Shown piece by piece: positions 44,252 to 53,423 of a DNA stretch of 64,000 nucleotides. A program made the translations under genes and the position numbers. The first letter of the stretch is position 1; each line of letters opens with the position of its first letter. Source of the stretch: Cohnella cholangitidis (GTDB taxonomy: Bacteria; Bacillota; Bacilli; Paenibacillales; Paenibacillaceae); contig NZ_CP041969.1 in NCBI RefSeq assembly GCF_014107495.1, forward strand, positions 5,381,501 through 5,445,500, read 5' to 3'. The notes beneath the pieces were generated by a model that worked only from the letters and a program-made list of their open reading frames with translations, was not told the origin of the DNA and did no database searches.

Positions 44252-45436
44252 CTACACCTCTTCTCGCGGTTCACCGGCAGGCAGATTGTTCATTCCGGTG
44301 TTCCTGACCTTCACCAAGACCTTCACCTTAACTTGCAACGAAGGAAAAATCCGTTCCCAGCGAGCTTGCAGTCGTTGCCATTGTCGCGGATGACGGCGGT
44401 TTATTGCATCGCCGAAACCGAAAATATCGCTCCCCATCCTCTGAGCCTGCTTGATTGTCTTCTCTACCTTATGGCGAATGTGGTCGGTCGCCGCTTTTTC
44501 GACCCCGTGGATGAATTTCGGATCGGTTGCCGCGAAGCGAGTCGTATTTTGAACGACTCTTAACTCAGTTTCGATCCCTACCTCTATTCGAGGCATTCCT
44601 TCCTCGAATCCAGGAACAATGCGAGTTCTGGATGACAGGACGCCAAGCGAGATGAGGGATGTAGAGGGCTCTTCCAGCTTAACGGTCTCGGTATCGCCTT
44701 TAACTTGATGAAGCATCCACTTCATCCCGAAGAACGACTCCCCTTTGATTACTCCGGCCATCCGATCATGAGAAAAAATGGCATAGCCTTTCACGTACGG
44801 AATGCTTTCGTTGCCGTCTTGTGTAATATCAACGTAAGGTAGTATCGACGCTTCCGATTTATTGCCGAGGTTCTGTACCAAGCGGTTTAGCGTTATCGGC
44901 TGACGGATGGCGTGGGCAGATTCTCCGCTCAGAAAATCCGCTTTGGTCTGTTCTAGCGGAGAAGAGGAAGCGAGAAACTCGCGCACGACTCCCCTGCAGA
45001 CGAACGGCTGAACCCGCAATCGAATATTATTGTCGCGCACGAGATAATCCATCTGTTCCCGGAATTGACCGCGGGACAACGCTTCTCCTATGACTAACAG
45101 TTCTAGTTGCCCCCAGTAGATGGCACGGGGAAGCTTCAGTTGCAGCTTGGAGGCAGCATCCGCCGCAGTCAATCCCGAAGCGGACCAAATCAAGGTCGGG
45201 CTGCTCCCTTTGGACTGTTGCTTCTCTTTTCCTCCCTTCTTCGGCATAACGATTTCAAGCGTTAATTCGATCTCCCCGTCGTCCTTCCGATCTAACCCGG
45301 CGAACGTAACAATCGCAAGATCGTTTACTTCCTTCCGGTCCCAACAGCCCGTCGACAACAGCAATGTGGTCGCAACCAACACGAGTGATAGCGGTTTGAA
45401 AGTACGTAACTGGGGGAATGCCAAACTTCTGCCCAT
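44252..45436 (-). CDS. gerAC: GerAC-type germinant receptor lipoprotein
   Basis: A 394-residue Ger(x)C lipoprotein of the spore germinant receptor complex. It has a signal peptide (LSLVLVATTLLLSTGCWD) with lipobox STGC, the family hallmark CWDRKEVNDLAIVTFAGLD, and the C-terminal segment around HIRHKVEKTIKQAQ and MGSDIFGFGDAI typical of GerAC. It lies six bases after gerAA and six bases before the small D-like gene. Expected to be made in the forespore. Confidence 0.93.
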   Translation of the reverse strand: MGRSLAFPQLRTFKPLSLVLVATTLLLSTGCWDRKEVNDLAIVTFAGLDRKDDGEIELTLEIVMPKKGGKEKQQSKGSSPTLIWSASGLTAADAASKLQLKLPRAIYWGQLELLVIGEALSRGQFREQMDYLVRDNNIRLRVQPFVCRGVVREFLASSSPLEQTKADFLSGESAHAIRQPITLNRLVQNLGNKSEASILPYVDITQDGNESIPYVKGYAIFSHDRMAGVIKGESFFGMKWMLHQVKGDTETVKLEEPSTSLISLGVLSSRTRIVPGFEEGMPRIEVGIETELRVVQNTTRFAATDPKFIHGVEKAATDHIRHKVEKTIKQAQRMGSDIFGFGDAINRRHPRQWQRLQARWERIFPSLQVKVKVLVKVRNTGMNNLPAGEPREEV

Positions 45437-45442
45437 ATTCTG

Positions 45443-46987
45443 TTAGTTTCTTCCTCCTCTTCCTGGGCCCGGCTTTTGCCCGCGCGCGAGTCGTTTGCTG
45501 TTCCGCAAAGCCGCAAAACCGGGACGCATCGTCATTTTCCACCAAGGAGCCCGTATTGCGGTATCCTTCATTTCGTTTGCCGCAAACGGCGCGAATGGGG
45601 ATAAATAAGGGACACCGTAAGAGCGAAGCATACACAAATGGATGGCAATGGCTATAATGCCGAACATAACTCCGAGCATGCCTAATGTCCCGCCAAGCAC
45701 GATGAGCGGCAGCCGCAAAAGACGAATGGCAAGCTCCAACGAATAATGGGGGGCAGTAAATCCCGCAATGCCCGTAAACGCGATAATGATAACGATCGGC
45801 GCCGATACAAGCCCTGCCGATACCGCAGCTTCTCCTACGACGAGCGCGCCGACGATCGTAACAGCCGACCCAATTTGCCGCGGAAGGCGAAGCCCGGCCT
45901 CGCGCAGCACCTCGAACGCGAGTTGCATCATCATCACTTCAACGAATGTCGGGAATGGGATTTCTTCACGTGCCGAGGCGATGCTAATCAACAGTTTGCC
46001 GGGTACCATTTCATGATGAAAATTTAACAACGCAACGTATACAGACGGAAGTATCGTAGAAATGAGTAGTGTCAAATAACGTAAAAAGCGAAGAGCGCTG
46101 GAATATACTGCGCGGTTATAATAATCATCCGCAGCCTGCAGAAGCGTTGCTAGCGTCGCGGGAACGATCAGCACATTGGGCGTTCCGTCCACCAATACTA
46201 CGATGCGGCCTTCGAGCAGGCTTGCAGCCGCAATATCGGCCCGTTCTGTAAACATTTGCTGAGGAAACGGGGAATATGGATCGTCTTCCGTTAGTTCTTC
46301 TATGTATCCCGTTTCCAACACGCTGTCCACATCGATACGTTCGAGCCGGCTTTGCACCTCATTCAGCAAGGAAGGCTTGACTAGATCCTCCATATAAGCG
46401 ATATAGACTTCCGTCCCCGTATAGCGACCGATATTTAACGATCTGAGCTTCAGCTTTACGCTCTGGATTTTTCGTCGCAACAGCGACAGATTAGTTGCGA
46501 TCGATTCGGTGAATCCATCGCGCGGCCCCCGAAGCGAAGGCTCAGTCTTTGGCTCTTCTACATTGCGCTTGTCCAATTGGGCGGTTCCGAGCAGCAAAGC
46601 ACCCGTACAGCCGTCGATAAGGAGCACAGAAAATCCTTTAATCAACTGTCCAGCGCATTCCTCTACAGTCGCGGCATCAAAGACCGAGGTAACAGGCAAG
46701 AGCCGAAGTTTGATCGCATGCAAATCTGTACATGCCAAGTCTTCCGATTTCATAAGCGGCATCAGGACACTATTGTCGACTTCTTTCCTATCAGTCATGT
46801 AGGGGATATTGACGAGCTCAGCCCGAACCGTTCCGCCGATCAGGAATGAGCGGAACGAAACGTCGTCGGCTTCGCCGAGCACTTGCTTGAGCGACTCAAT
46901 ATTTCGGTCCAACTTCGGAACCAATGCTGTTTGATCACCGGATTCTAAGTTGCCGAAACGAGTAGAAAACCGCGCCTGCACAGTCAC
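45443..46987 (-). CDS. gerAA: GerAA-type germinant receptor subunit A
   Basis: A 514-residue GerA-family protein of the inner spore membrane. The N-terminal soluble domain (about 1-280) contains DVSFRSFLIGGTVRAELVNI and the RGPRDGFTESIATNLSLLRR signature. The C-terminal part has four to five membrane helices with PSVYVALLNFHHEMVPGKLL. The GTG start follows AAGGAG. It heads the operon gerAA-gerAC-D-gerAB and is divergent from the ROK regulator at 47191. A sigma-G promoter is expected in 46988-47190 but I could not assign one with certainty. Confidence 0.93.
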   Translation of the reverse strand: MTVQARFSTRFGNLESGDQTALVPKLDRNIESLKQVLGEADDVSFRSFLIGGTVRAELVNIPYMTDRKEVDNSVLMPLMKSEDLACTDLHAIKLRLLPVTSVFDAATVEECAGQLIKGFSVLLIDGCTGALLLGTAQLDKRNVEEPKTEPSLRGPRDGFTESIATNLSLLRRKIQSVKLKLRSLNIGRYTGTEVYIAYMEDLVKPSLLNEVQSRLERIDVDSVLETGYIEELTEDDPYSPFPQQMFTERADIAAASLLEGRIVVLVDGTPNVLIVPATLATLLQAADDYYNRAVYSSALRFLRYLTLLISTILPSVYVALLNFHHEMVPGKLLISIASAREEIPFPTFVEVMMMQLAFEVLREAGLRLPRQIGSAVTIVGALVVGEAAVSAGLVSAPIVIIIAFTGIAGFTAPHYSLELAIRLLRLPLIVLGGTLGMLGVMFGIIAIAIHLCMLRSYGVPYLSPFAPFAANEMKDTAIRAPWWKMTMRPGFAALRNSKRLARGQKPGPGRGGRN

Positions 46988-47190
46988 CTTCTCCTTGTCG
47001 TTCGAATTACTGAGACTGTTCCAACTACGTTCAGGTATTTTTACCTAAGTGACAACTTTTCATCCCATTTCCCAGGGTATACCGATTTACGCTTATTCGA
47101 GAGTAAGGCTGGTATTGCACCTGTCAATTTGACGAGATTAATCCCTTGGATTAAATTTAGTTTAAACAAAGATGCAGGGAGATTGGGATT

Positions 47191-48318
47191 GTGAGAAAAG
47201 GGAACTTGGAGCTTCTGAAGAAAATAAACCGGAGTCTCGTACTGGAAACGATACGCTCCCAGCAGCCGATCAGCCGGGCGAAAGTCGCGCAGCGCTTGAG
47301 CTTCAGCCGTTCGACCGTCTCGTCCATCGTTGACGAATTAATCGCCAAGAAGTTCGTCGTGGAGACCGGATTCGGGTCCTCGACCAGGGAAGGCGGGAGA
47401 AGGGCGATCGAACTCGGGTTTAATCCGAGGTCCGGCTACGGCGTCGGTGTCGAGTTATTGGAGAACGGGCTGTTCATCTGCATTACGGATTTGGACGGGA
47501 ACGTGGTCTTGAAGGAGAGCTCGGTCGCCGGCAACGACTTCAAGACGATCTACGAGTGCATCCTTGCGAGCTTGGATAAAGCGTCGGTATCGATGGATGC
47601 CGTGATCGCGATCGGGTTCTGTATTCCAGGCCTTACAAACAGTAAGGAAGGAATCGTCGTGGATGCGCCGGAGTTCGGCTGGAAGGACGTTCCTTTCGTC
47701 GATGAGATGAAGAAGTATCTGGCCAAGCCCATCTACGCGAATAACGATGTGAACTGTGCGGCTCTCGGCGAACGTTGGCTTGGCGGGGCCAAGGACCTGG
47801 AGGACTTTATCTACATTTATATCGGTCTGGGCTCCGGAGTCGGAAGCGCGATCGTTGCGAACGGAAACTTGGTTCATGGCAAAGATTTCATGGCCGGAGA
47901 AATCGCATATCTGATCCAAGAGGAAGACATTACTCGTAATCAAGTGAACGTGGCCGGACAATTCGGGGTCTTCGAGAAAAAGACTTCGGGTAAATCGCTC
48001 GCCGAGAACGATAACACGGTTCAAGCTCTTTTTCAGGGATATACGCAAGAAGATCCCCGCTCCGTACAAACGGTAAACCGCTTCGTCACCCAACTGTCCA
48101 TAGGAATCTCCAACATGGTCAGCCTGCTTAATCCCGAGAAGGTGATTCTTGGCGGCGAGGTGGCCGGATATCTGAATCCCGTGTTGGACGAGATCCGATC
48201 CAACATTGGCCGAATGACTCCGATTCAAACGACAGTGGAGATTTCTCGAATGGGGGTTGAAGCGGGAGTTCTCGGGGTGATCGCTTATGCTTTCGAGCTG
48301 GAACAGAACGTCATCTAG
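47191..48318 (+). CDS. ROK-family transcriptional repressor (NagC/XylR-like)
   Basis: A 375-residue repressor. A winged HTH at about 15-65 (SRAKVAQRLSFSRSTVSSIV) is followed by a ROK sugar-binding domain with NNDVNCAALGERWLGGA and GLGSGVGSAIVANG. The usual ROK zinc motif (CGCGxxGC) is replaced by GQFGVFEKKTSG. The GTG start has CAGGGAGATT upstream. It probably represses the following nag-like operon; a XylR-operator-like inverted repeat lies at 48438-48467. A terminator separates it from that operon. Confidence 0.88.
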   Translation: MRKGNLELLKKINRSLVLETIRSQQPISRAKVAQRLSFSRSTVSSIVDELIAKKFVVETGFGSSTREGGRRAIELGFNPRSGYGVGVELLENGLFICITDLDGNVVLKESSVAGNDFKTIYECILASLDKASVSMDAVIAIGFCIPGLTNSKEGIVVDAPEFGWKDVPFVDEMKKYLAKPIYANNDVNCAALGERWLGGAKDLEDFIYIYIGLGSGVGSAIVANGNLVHGKDFMAGEIAYLIQEEDITRNQVNVAGQFGVFEKKTSGKSLAENDNTVQALFQGYTQEDPRSVQTVNRFVTQLSIGISNMVSLLNPEKVILGGEVAGYLNPVLDEIRSNIGRMTPIQTTVEISRMGVEAGVLGVIAYAFELEQNVI

Positions 48319-48356
48319 AAGCCATGGCTCGCTCACATTCGCTTGGCTTGATACAT

Positions 48357-48401
48357 AACGCGGTTGTTCGCATTTCCAGTGCGAACCAACCGCGTTTTTT
48401 T
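48357..48401 (+). terminator. Rho-independent terminator after the ROK repressor
   Basis: AACGCGGTTG(G)TTCGCA arms (48357-48372 and 48380-48396) with one bulged base, followed by a T run. Confidence 0.9.
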
Positions 48402-48402
48402 A

Positions 48403-48467
48403 TTGACAACGCTATCATGTTGATATAATATTTGGTTTAGTTAGTACGTACTCAGTACAAACTAACT
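48403..48467 (+). promoter_or_regulatory. Promoter and ROK-type operator of the ROK kinase/nagB/GH4/GH3 operon
   Basis: A TTGACA -35 box is followed by TATAAT/TAATAT at 15-17 bases. Downstream, TTAGTT (48438-48443) and AACTAA (48461-48466) form an inverted repeat with inner GTAC elements. B. subtilis XylR binds an operator with the same TTAGTT/AACTAA ends, though with a shorter centre. A repressor here would block transcription start. Confidence 0.6.
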
Positions 48468-48508
48468 CCAAAAAGCGGAAATTGGGGTGCAAACAGAGTG
48501 ATTATACG

Positions 48509-49426
48509 ATGAAAAGGAACGATGCACAGCCAACTCAAGCTGAACAGTTGTATGGTGTCGGAGTCGATATCGGCGGAACGAAGATCATGATTACGATCGC
48601 CAATCAAGCCGGCGATATCATGTACAAAAAGAAAATGAACACCTCGGGAGATATCGACGTCATCTCTATGCACATTACGGAATGTCTGATTGCCGCGGCC
48701 ATCTCTATGGATCAAGTGGCCGCCATAGGCTTCGGAGTCCCGGGCATCGCCAACAGCGAGGAAGGCACCGTTATCGAAGCACCAGCGCTTCAGTGGAATC
48801 ACGTTCCGTTTCGGGAACAAATGCAACGGTACTTTGACAAGCCTATCTTCGTGGACAACGATGTCAACTGCGCGGCTCTGGGCGAGAGATGGCTCGGGTC
48901 CGCTCGGAACACGAACGACTTCGTTGTGGTGGCAATCGGGACGGGCGTGGGTAGCGCGATTATTGCGAACGGTTCGCTTGTGAAGGGCAGTAATTACATG
49001 GCCGGTGAAGTCGCATACATGGTCATGGAGCAAGACGTTCTCGACAATGGCATCAATGCTTTCGGCGATTTCGGACAATTTGAGAAGAAGATCTCGGGAG
49101 TGGCTTTGTCGCAGTACGGAACGTTGCCCCAAGAACTGTTTGAGCAATATGCGCGCGGGGACGAGAAGTCGATCCCGATCATTCAACAATTCGTAACGGA
49201 TTTGTCGATCGGCATCGCCAATATGGTGAGTATGCTGAATCCGCAGAAAGTGATCCTTTGCGGTGGGGTTTCTCAATCGTTGTCGGGGGTGCTAGAACTC
49301 ATTCGCTCGACGGTATCAAACTTCACGCCGATTCCCACAATGATTGAATTGACATCCATCGGGGAGGAAGCCGGGGCAATCGGAGCGGCAGCTCTCGCTC
49401 TTGAGAAGGTAGGCTTGATCAACTAG
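48509..49426 (+). CDS. ROK-family sugar kinase-like protein
   Basis: About 305 residues with the ROK ATP-binding VGVDIGGTKIMITIA near the start, DNDVNCAALGERWLGSA and GTGVGSAIIANGSLVKG. The catalytic Asp is in VDNDVNC. The zinc-binding cysteine motif of ROK kinases is missing (GDFGQFEKKISG instead), as in the repressor just upstream, of which this looks like an HTH-less paralogue. It may phosphorylate glucosamine, N-acetylglucosamine or glucose, feeding the NagB-like enzyme. Start codon is uncertain: ATG 48509 or TTG 48482. Confidence 0.8.
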   Translation: MKRNDAQPTQAEQLYGVGVDIGGTKIMITIANQAGDIMYKKKMNTSGDIDVISMHITECLIAAAISMDQVAAIGFGVPGIANSEEGTVIEAPALQWNHVPFREQMQRYFDKPIFVDNDVNCAALGERWLGSARNTNDFVVVAIGTGVGSAIIANGSLVKGSNYMAGEVAYMVMEQDVLDNGINAFGDFGQFEKKISGVALSQYGTLPQELFEQYARGDEKSIPIIQQFVTDLSIGIANMVSMLNPQKVILCGGVSQSLSGVLELIRSTVSNFTPIPTMIELTSIGEEAGAIGAAALALEKVGLIN

Positions 49427-49439
49427 AAAGGGGTTTAAA

Positions 49440-50165
49440 ATGAAAACGCACATCGCACGCAATTATCTTGAAATGTCGTCGCAAGCCGCCGAATTGATCA
49501 TTAATCAAGTCAGAGAAAATCCCAATTCGCTGGTGTGCTTCGCCGCCGGCAATACGCCTCTCGGTACGTTCTCCTGTTTGGTGGAAGCGTTTCACGGAGG
49601 AAGGATTAACTTCGATCAGTGCCGCTTCATCAGTTTGGACGAATGGGTCGGTCTGGGCGCTTCGGATGAAGGCAGCTGCCGGCAGACGCTTGACCGCCAT
49701 TTTTTCGAACCGTGCGGGATCAAGAAGGAAAACATCCACTTCTTTAACGGAACCAGCGACGAATTGGAAGCGGAATGCAAGGCGATGGACGACTTAATCG
49801 TGGCTCATGGGACGATTGATCTATTGTTGCTTGGCGTAGGAATAAACGGCCACTTGGGCTTTAACGAACCGCATGTCGACTTAGAACAGTATTCGCACGT
49901 GACGGATCTCGATTCTGTTACGAAACAAGTCTCCGTGAAATACTTTACGGAGCGGAAGAACGTGCAAAAAGGAATTACGCTCGGGATCAAACATCTGATA
50001 CAGGCGAGTATGGTGATTCTGATCGCGGACGGAGAAAAGAAAGCGGATATCATGAGAAAAGCTCTGCGCCACGAGGTTACGAACGAAGTGCCGGTTACGG
50101 TCATGCAACGGCATCCGAACGTCCACGTCTGCATGGATGAATCGGCGGCGGCATTTGTTCTCTGA
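49440..50165 (+). CDS. Glucosamine-6-phosphate deaminase (NagB-like)
   Basis: A 241-residue NagB/PGL-superfamily enzyme. AAGNTPLGTFSCLVE near 35-49 is the phosphate loop, FISLDEWVGL near 62-71 holds catalytic acid residues, and LLGVGINGHLGFNEPH near 120-135 contains the catalytic His. It would convert glucosamine 6-phosphate to fructose 6-phosphate and ammonia. AGAAAGGGG precedes the ATG. No NagA deacetylase is in the window, so substrates may be glucosaminides rather than N-acetyl sugars, or NagA is elsewhere. Confidence 0.87.
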   Translation: MKTHIARNYLEMSSQAAELIINQVRENPNSLVCFAAGNTPLGTFSCLVEAFHGGRINFDQCRFISLDEWVGLGASDEGSCRQTLDRHFFEPCGIKKENIHFFNGTSDELEAECKAMDDLIVAHGTIDLLLLGVGINGHLGFNEPHVDLEQYSHVTDLDSVTKQVSVKYFTERKNVQKGITLGIKHLIQASMVILIADGEKKADIMRKALRHEVTNEVPVTVMQRHPNVHVCMDESAAAFVL

Positions 50166-50240
50166 AGAGATTACTACGACCATGCATCGAAAGCAACGAA
50201 TCCGAGAACACCTAAATTTGAGACGAGAAGGGGATCTCCA

Positions 50241-51548
50241 ATGTCCAAATCAAAAGTTCTGCTTTTAGGAAGTTTGTCTGTCTTGCTTGTCGGCCTTGTT
50301 GGTTGCGCTTCCAATAACGCGGATAACGCTGGCGCTTCATCCGGTTCCGACAAAATCACGCTCACCGTCACCTCCTCCATGGTCGACGAAGCCCGCGTCA
50401 ATACCATGAACGAAACGATCAAGATTTTCAACCAGACGCATCCTAACGTTACCATTCAATATAGCCCGAGTCCGTGGTCCGAATACGCCCAAAACCTGAA
50501 GTTGGCGTTCAATTCCGGCGCGGGGCAAGATATCGTCTACTTGGACGACACGATGCAGCAGATGCTGCAAAAGAACAACTACCTGATGGACATTACCGAT
50601 GACGTGAAGAGCCGGGGCTGGATCGACAAGGAAGTGGAAGGAGCGATCGACTTCCAAAACGCCAGAACGCCAGGAAAGTACTACAGCATTCCCTATATGG
50701 CAGCACCCATTGTCGTATATTACAACAAGGACATTTTCTCTAAGCTGAATCTGACGCCGCCTAAGACAATCGACGAATTCAACTCGATTCTGGCCAAGGT
50801 TAAAGAAGCCGGCTATGTTCCTATGGAGAATGGCGGCATGTCCAATATGCCGAAGATGTGGTCGGTGTTCCACATGCTTTATAATCAAACATCGGCGGAC
50901 GACATCAAAAAGTTCTATTTCCAGCAAGGGATTACGCCCGAGTTCGAAAAAACGTTCACGGCGGCTCTAAATCAGGTCAAAGAATGGGAGAATAACGGAT
51001 ACTATCGGAAGGAAGACGCTTCGATCGACGGCAGCGCGGTGCCGACTTATTATGCGAAGGGGCAGTCCGCGATGGTGCTCGGCGGAAATTGGGACATCCC
51101 GAATTACGAGGGCACGAACATTCCGACAGGCGCATTCGCCTTCCCGCAGCAGGATGCGAACAGCCAGTCGCACACGATCGTGAACGCGACGGATGGCGGA
51201 TGGGCGCTGAACGCGGAGTTGAGCGCCGAGAAGAAACAAGCGGCGCTGGACTTCATCGAAACGTTCATGAACCCTGAAGTCGTCAAGCTTTGGTATGAAG
51301 GCGGTTCTACGCCCACTATCAAAGCGGACATGTCAGGGGCACAAGTTTCCGACTTGAAGAAAGAAGTCGACCAAGCCATTCAAGGCACCCAAATGGGTTT
51401 CTACCTCGATAATGCCGTTCCGGGACTTTACGATATTCTGAACAAGCAGATGCAAATGATGTCCTTCCAGAAGAACACGCCCGAGAAAGCTTGGGATGAG
51501 ATCAAGCAGGAATACGACAAGTTGTCTGCGATAGCGAAGGGTCAGTAG
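50241..51548 (+). CDS. Sugar-binding lipoprotein of a CUT1 ABC importer
   Basis: A 435-residue family 1 extracellular solute-binding protein. The signal peptide VLLLGSLSVLLVGLVGC ends in lipobox LVGC. The mature part has the usual FNQTHPNVTIQYSPSPWSEY and GQDIVYLDD features and GQSAMVLGGNWDIPNY near residue 274. GAGAAGGGGAT precedes the ATG. Together with permeases at 51632 and 52556 it imports an oligosaccharide that the downstream GH4 and GH3 enzymes would split. The ATPase is not encoded here, so a shared MsmX-type ATPase is likely. Confidence 0.92.
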   Translation: MSKSKVLLLGSLSVLLVGLVGCASNNADNAGASSGSDKITLTVTSSMVDEARVNTMNETIKIFNQTHPNVTIQYSPSPWSEYAQNLKLAFNSGAGQDIVYLDDTMQQMLQKNNYLMDITDDVKSRGWIDKEVEGAIDFQNARTPGKYYSIPYMAAPIVVYYNKDIFSKLNLTPPKTIDEFNSILAKVKEAGYVPMENGGMSNMPKMWSVFHMLYNQTSADDIKKFYFQQGITPEFEKTFTAALNQVKEWENNGYYRKEDASIDGSAVPTYYAKGQSAMVLGGNWDIPNYEGTNIPTGAFAFPQQDANSQSHTIVNATDGGWALNAELSAEKKQAALDFIETFMNPEVVKLWYEGGSTPTIKADMSGAQVSDLKKEVDQAIQGTQMGFYLDNAVPGLYDILNKQMQMMSFQKNTPEKAWDEIKQEYDKLSAIAKGQ

Positions 51549-51571
51549 GCATCGAAATTGTAGTTAGACCA

Positions 51572-51606
51572 GATGTCCTTTAACTCTTCAGGGGTTAAAG
51601 GACATC
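51572..51606 (+). terminator. Intra-operon hairpin after the binding-protein gene
   Basis: GATGTCCTTTAAC (51572-51584) pairs perfectly with GTTAAAGGACATC (51594-51606). No T tract follows. Likely reduces read-through to, or balances mRNA with, the permease genes. Confidence 0.75.
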
Positions 51607-51631
51607 CATCCTGTATAATGAGGCGATCTTT

Positions 51632-52552
51632 GTGAAACAAGCAGCCATACCTCGGCAGGTGCGCACGTTCAAACGAAGAAGCGCGGAGAAAACCAATCCG
51701 CTCGCGTATTTGTTCCTTCTTCCGGCGTTTGGGATGATGGCCTTCTTCATGATATGGCCGGCCCTGCAGACATTTTATATCAGCACGACGAGCTGGGACG
51801 GGATCAGTCCGAAGAAATTCGTCGGATTGCAAAACTATATTCATCTGTTTACCGACGAACCGATGTTCTTGCAGGCGATTAAGAACACGCTGCTATGGGT
51901 CGTCGGCGGCGCGACGATTCCCGTATGTCTGGGTCTTGTATTTGCCAATTTGCTCGTTCGGGGAAAAATCCGATTTACTAAATGGTTTCAGATGGGGTTT
52001 TTCTTCCCGCAAATCATCTCTTCCGTCATCGCCGCTGTCATTTGGAAGTGGATTTACGATCCGAGCTTCGGTCCGTTATCCGCCATTCTGGATCAGATTG
52101 GCATCGGACGGCCGGTCGCCGGCTGGCTCGGTAATCCTGATCTCGTCATGTACGCGCTGTTCGTCGTTTTCGTGTGGGGTAGCTTTGGCTATACGACGAT
52201 GCTTTTCACCGCGGCGCTGCAGAGCGTAGATTCGCAACTGTACGACGCCGCCAACATTGACGGCTGCGGTCCATGGAAACAATTCCGGCACGTCACGATT
52301 CCTGGCCTGAAGCAAACGATCACGACGGTCGTTATCCTGATGACGATCGGTTCGTTCAGCGTGTTCGATATCGTAATGGCCACGACGAAAGGCGGTCCCG
52401 GATACAGCTCGTATGTTATTTCATATTACGTCTATACGCAAGGCTTTATCTTCAACCGCTTGGGTTTCGCCGCTGCGGCATCCATCGTTCTGACTTTGTT
52501 CATTCTCATCGTTTCGAGAACCATCATCTGGATCAGGGAAAGGGATCAATAG
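51632..52552 (+). CDS. CUT1 sugar ABC permease (MalF/UgpA-like)
   Basis: A 306-residue permease with six helices. The EAA-type loop YDAANIDGCGPWKQFRHVTIP near 205-225 is the contact for the ATPase. The start is a GTG with ATGAGGCGA upstream. It lies 25 bases after the hairpin that follows the binding-protein gene and three bases before the partner permease. Confidence 0.92.
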   Translation: MKQAAIPRQVRTFKRRSAEKTNPLAYLFLLPAFGMMAFFMIWPALQTFYISTTSWDGISPKKFVGLQNYIHLFTDEPMFLQAIKNTLLWVVGGATIPVCLGLVFANLLVRGKIRFTKWFQMGFFFPQIISSVIAAVIWKWIYDPSFGPLSAILDQIGIGRPVAGWLGNPDLVMYALFVVFVWGSFGYTTMLFTAALQSVDSQLYDAANIDGCGPWKQFRHVTIPGLKQTITTVVILMTIGSFSVFDIVMATTKGGPGYSSYVISYYVYTQGFIFNRLGFAAAASIVLTLFILIVSRTIIWIRERDQ

Positions 52553-52555
52553 CTT

Positions 52556-53395
52556 ATGACAATGACCCGATCTTTGCTCATTCGACGCACGCTCGTATAT
52601 GCCGTCATGATCTGCACGGCACTGCTGACGATTTCTCCGTTTCTGCTCGTCATCAGCACGTCTCTGAAAACAATGAACGAAATTAATATCAATGGTCCCT
52701 TGGCTTTGCCGGATGTTTTCCATTGGGAAAATTTTACTCGCATCTGGGAAGTCGGCAATTTTGTAACCTATTATAAGAACAGCTTGATCGTAACCGTTGT
52801 CGTTGTCGCTTTCGTCGTCATGCTGTCCCTGCTCGGCGCTTACCCGTTCGCGTTTATGAAGTTCAAGGGCAAAGGAATCTTTTTCCTGATCGTACTATGG
52901 GGACTTACGATTCCTTTAGATTTGATCATTATTCCGTTGTTCAATAATTTGAAGTCGATGGGTTTGCTGAATACGATCTGGTCGCTCATCTTGCCGCAAA
53001 TCGCGTTGAACATTCCGTTCTCGATTTTCCTGTTGAGAGGGTTCATGAAGGATATCCCTTACGCCCTACTGGAATCGGCTAGAATCGACGGCTCGACAGA
53101 AGCGAAGAATTTGTACTATATCATCATGCCGATGTTGTATGCGCCCATGGTGTCCCTAATCGTTTTTACGGCGATCGGTACTTGGAACAACTTTATGCTG
53201 CCGACGATTCTTATTCAGAACGACCAGTTGAGGACGCTGCCGGTAGGGCTGAATTATTTTCAAACCAAGTTCACGATGGACTTTCCCATGATCGCCACGG
53301 CGGCCGTCGTCTCGGCGCTTCCGGTCGCGTTGGTGTACATCGCCTTCCAGCGGAACATCCTGTCGGGTGTCATGGTAGGGGCACTTAAGGAATAA
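52556..53395 (+). CDS. CUT1 sugar ABC permease (MalG/UgpE-like)
   Basis: A 279-residue permease with six helices and the EAA loop ESARIDGSTEAKNLYYIIMP near 175-195. The C-terminal AFQRNILSGVMVGALKE is typical of MalG-type subunits. It pairs with the permease at 51632. The ATG is nearly continuous with the upstream stop. Confidence 0.92.
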   Translation: MTMTRSLLIRRTLVYAVMICTALLTISPFLLVISTSLKTMNEININGPLALPDVFHWENFTRIWEVGNFVTYYKNSLIVTVVVVAFVVMLSLLGAYPFAFMKFKGKGIFFLIVLWGLTIPLDLIIIPLFNNLKSMGLLNTIWSLILPQIALNIPFSIFLLRGFMKDIPYALLESARIDGSTEAKNLYYIIMPMLYAPMVSLIVFTAIGTWNNFMLPTILIQNDQLRTLPVGLNYFQTKFTMDFPMIATAAVVSALPVALVYIAFQRNILSGVMVGALKE

Positions 53396-53423
53396 CATCA
53401 CACCAAAAAGGAGTTTATTAGCG

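Noticed and set aside
47455..49276. Long - strand frames (274 and 293 codons) opposite the two ROK genes
   Set aside because: Both give His/Arg/Asp-rich products typical of antisense reading of GC-rich genes and lie fully within strong ROK coding sequence.
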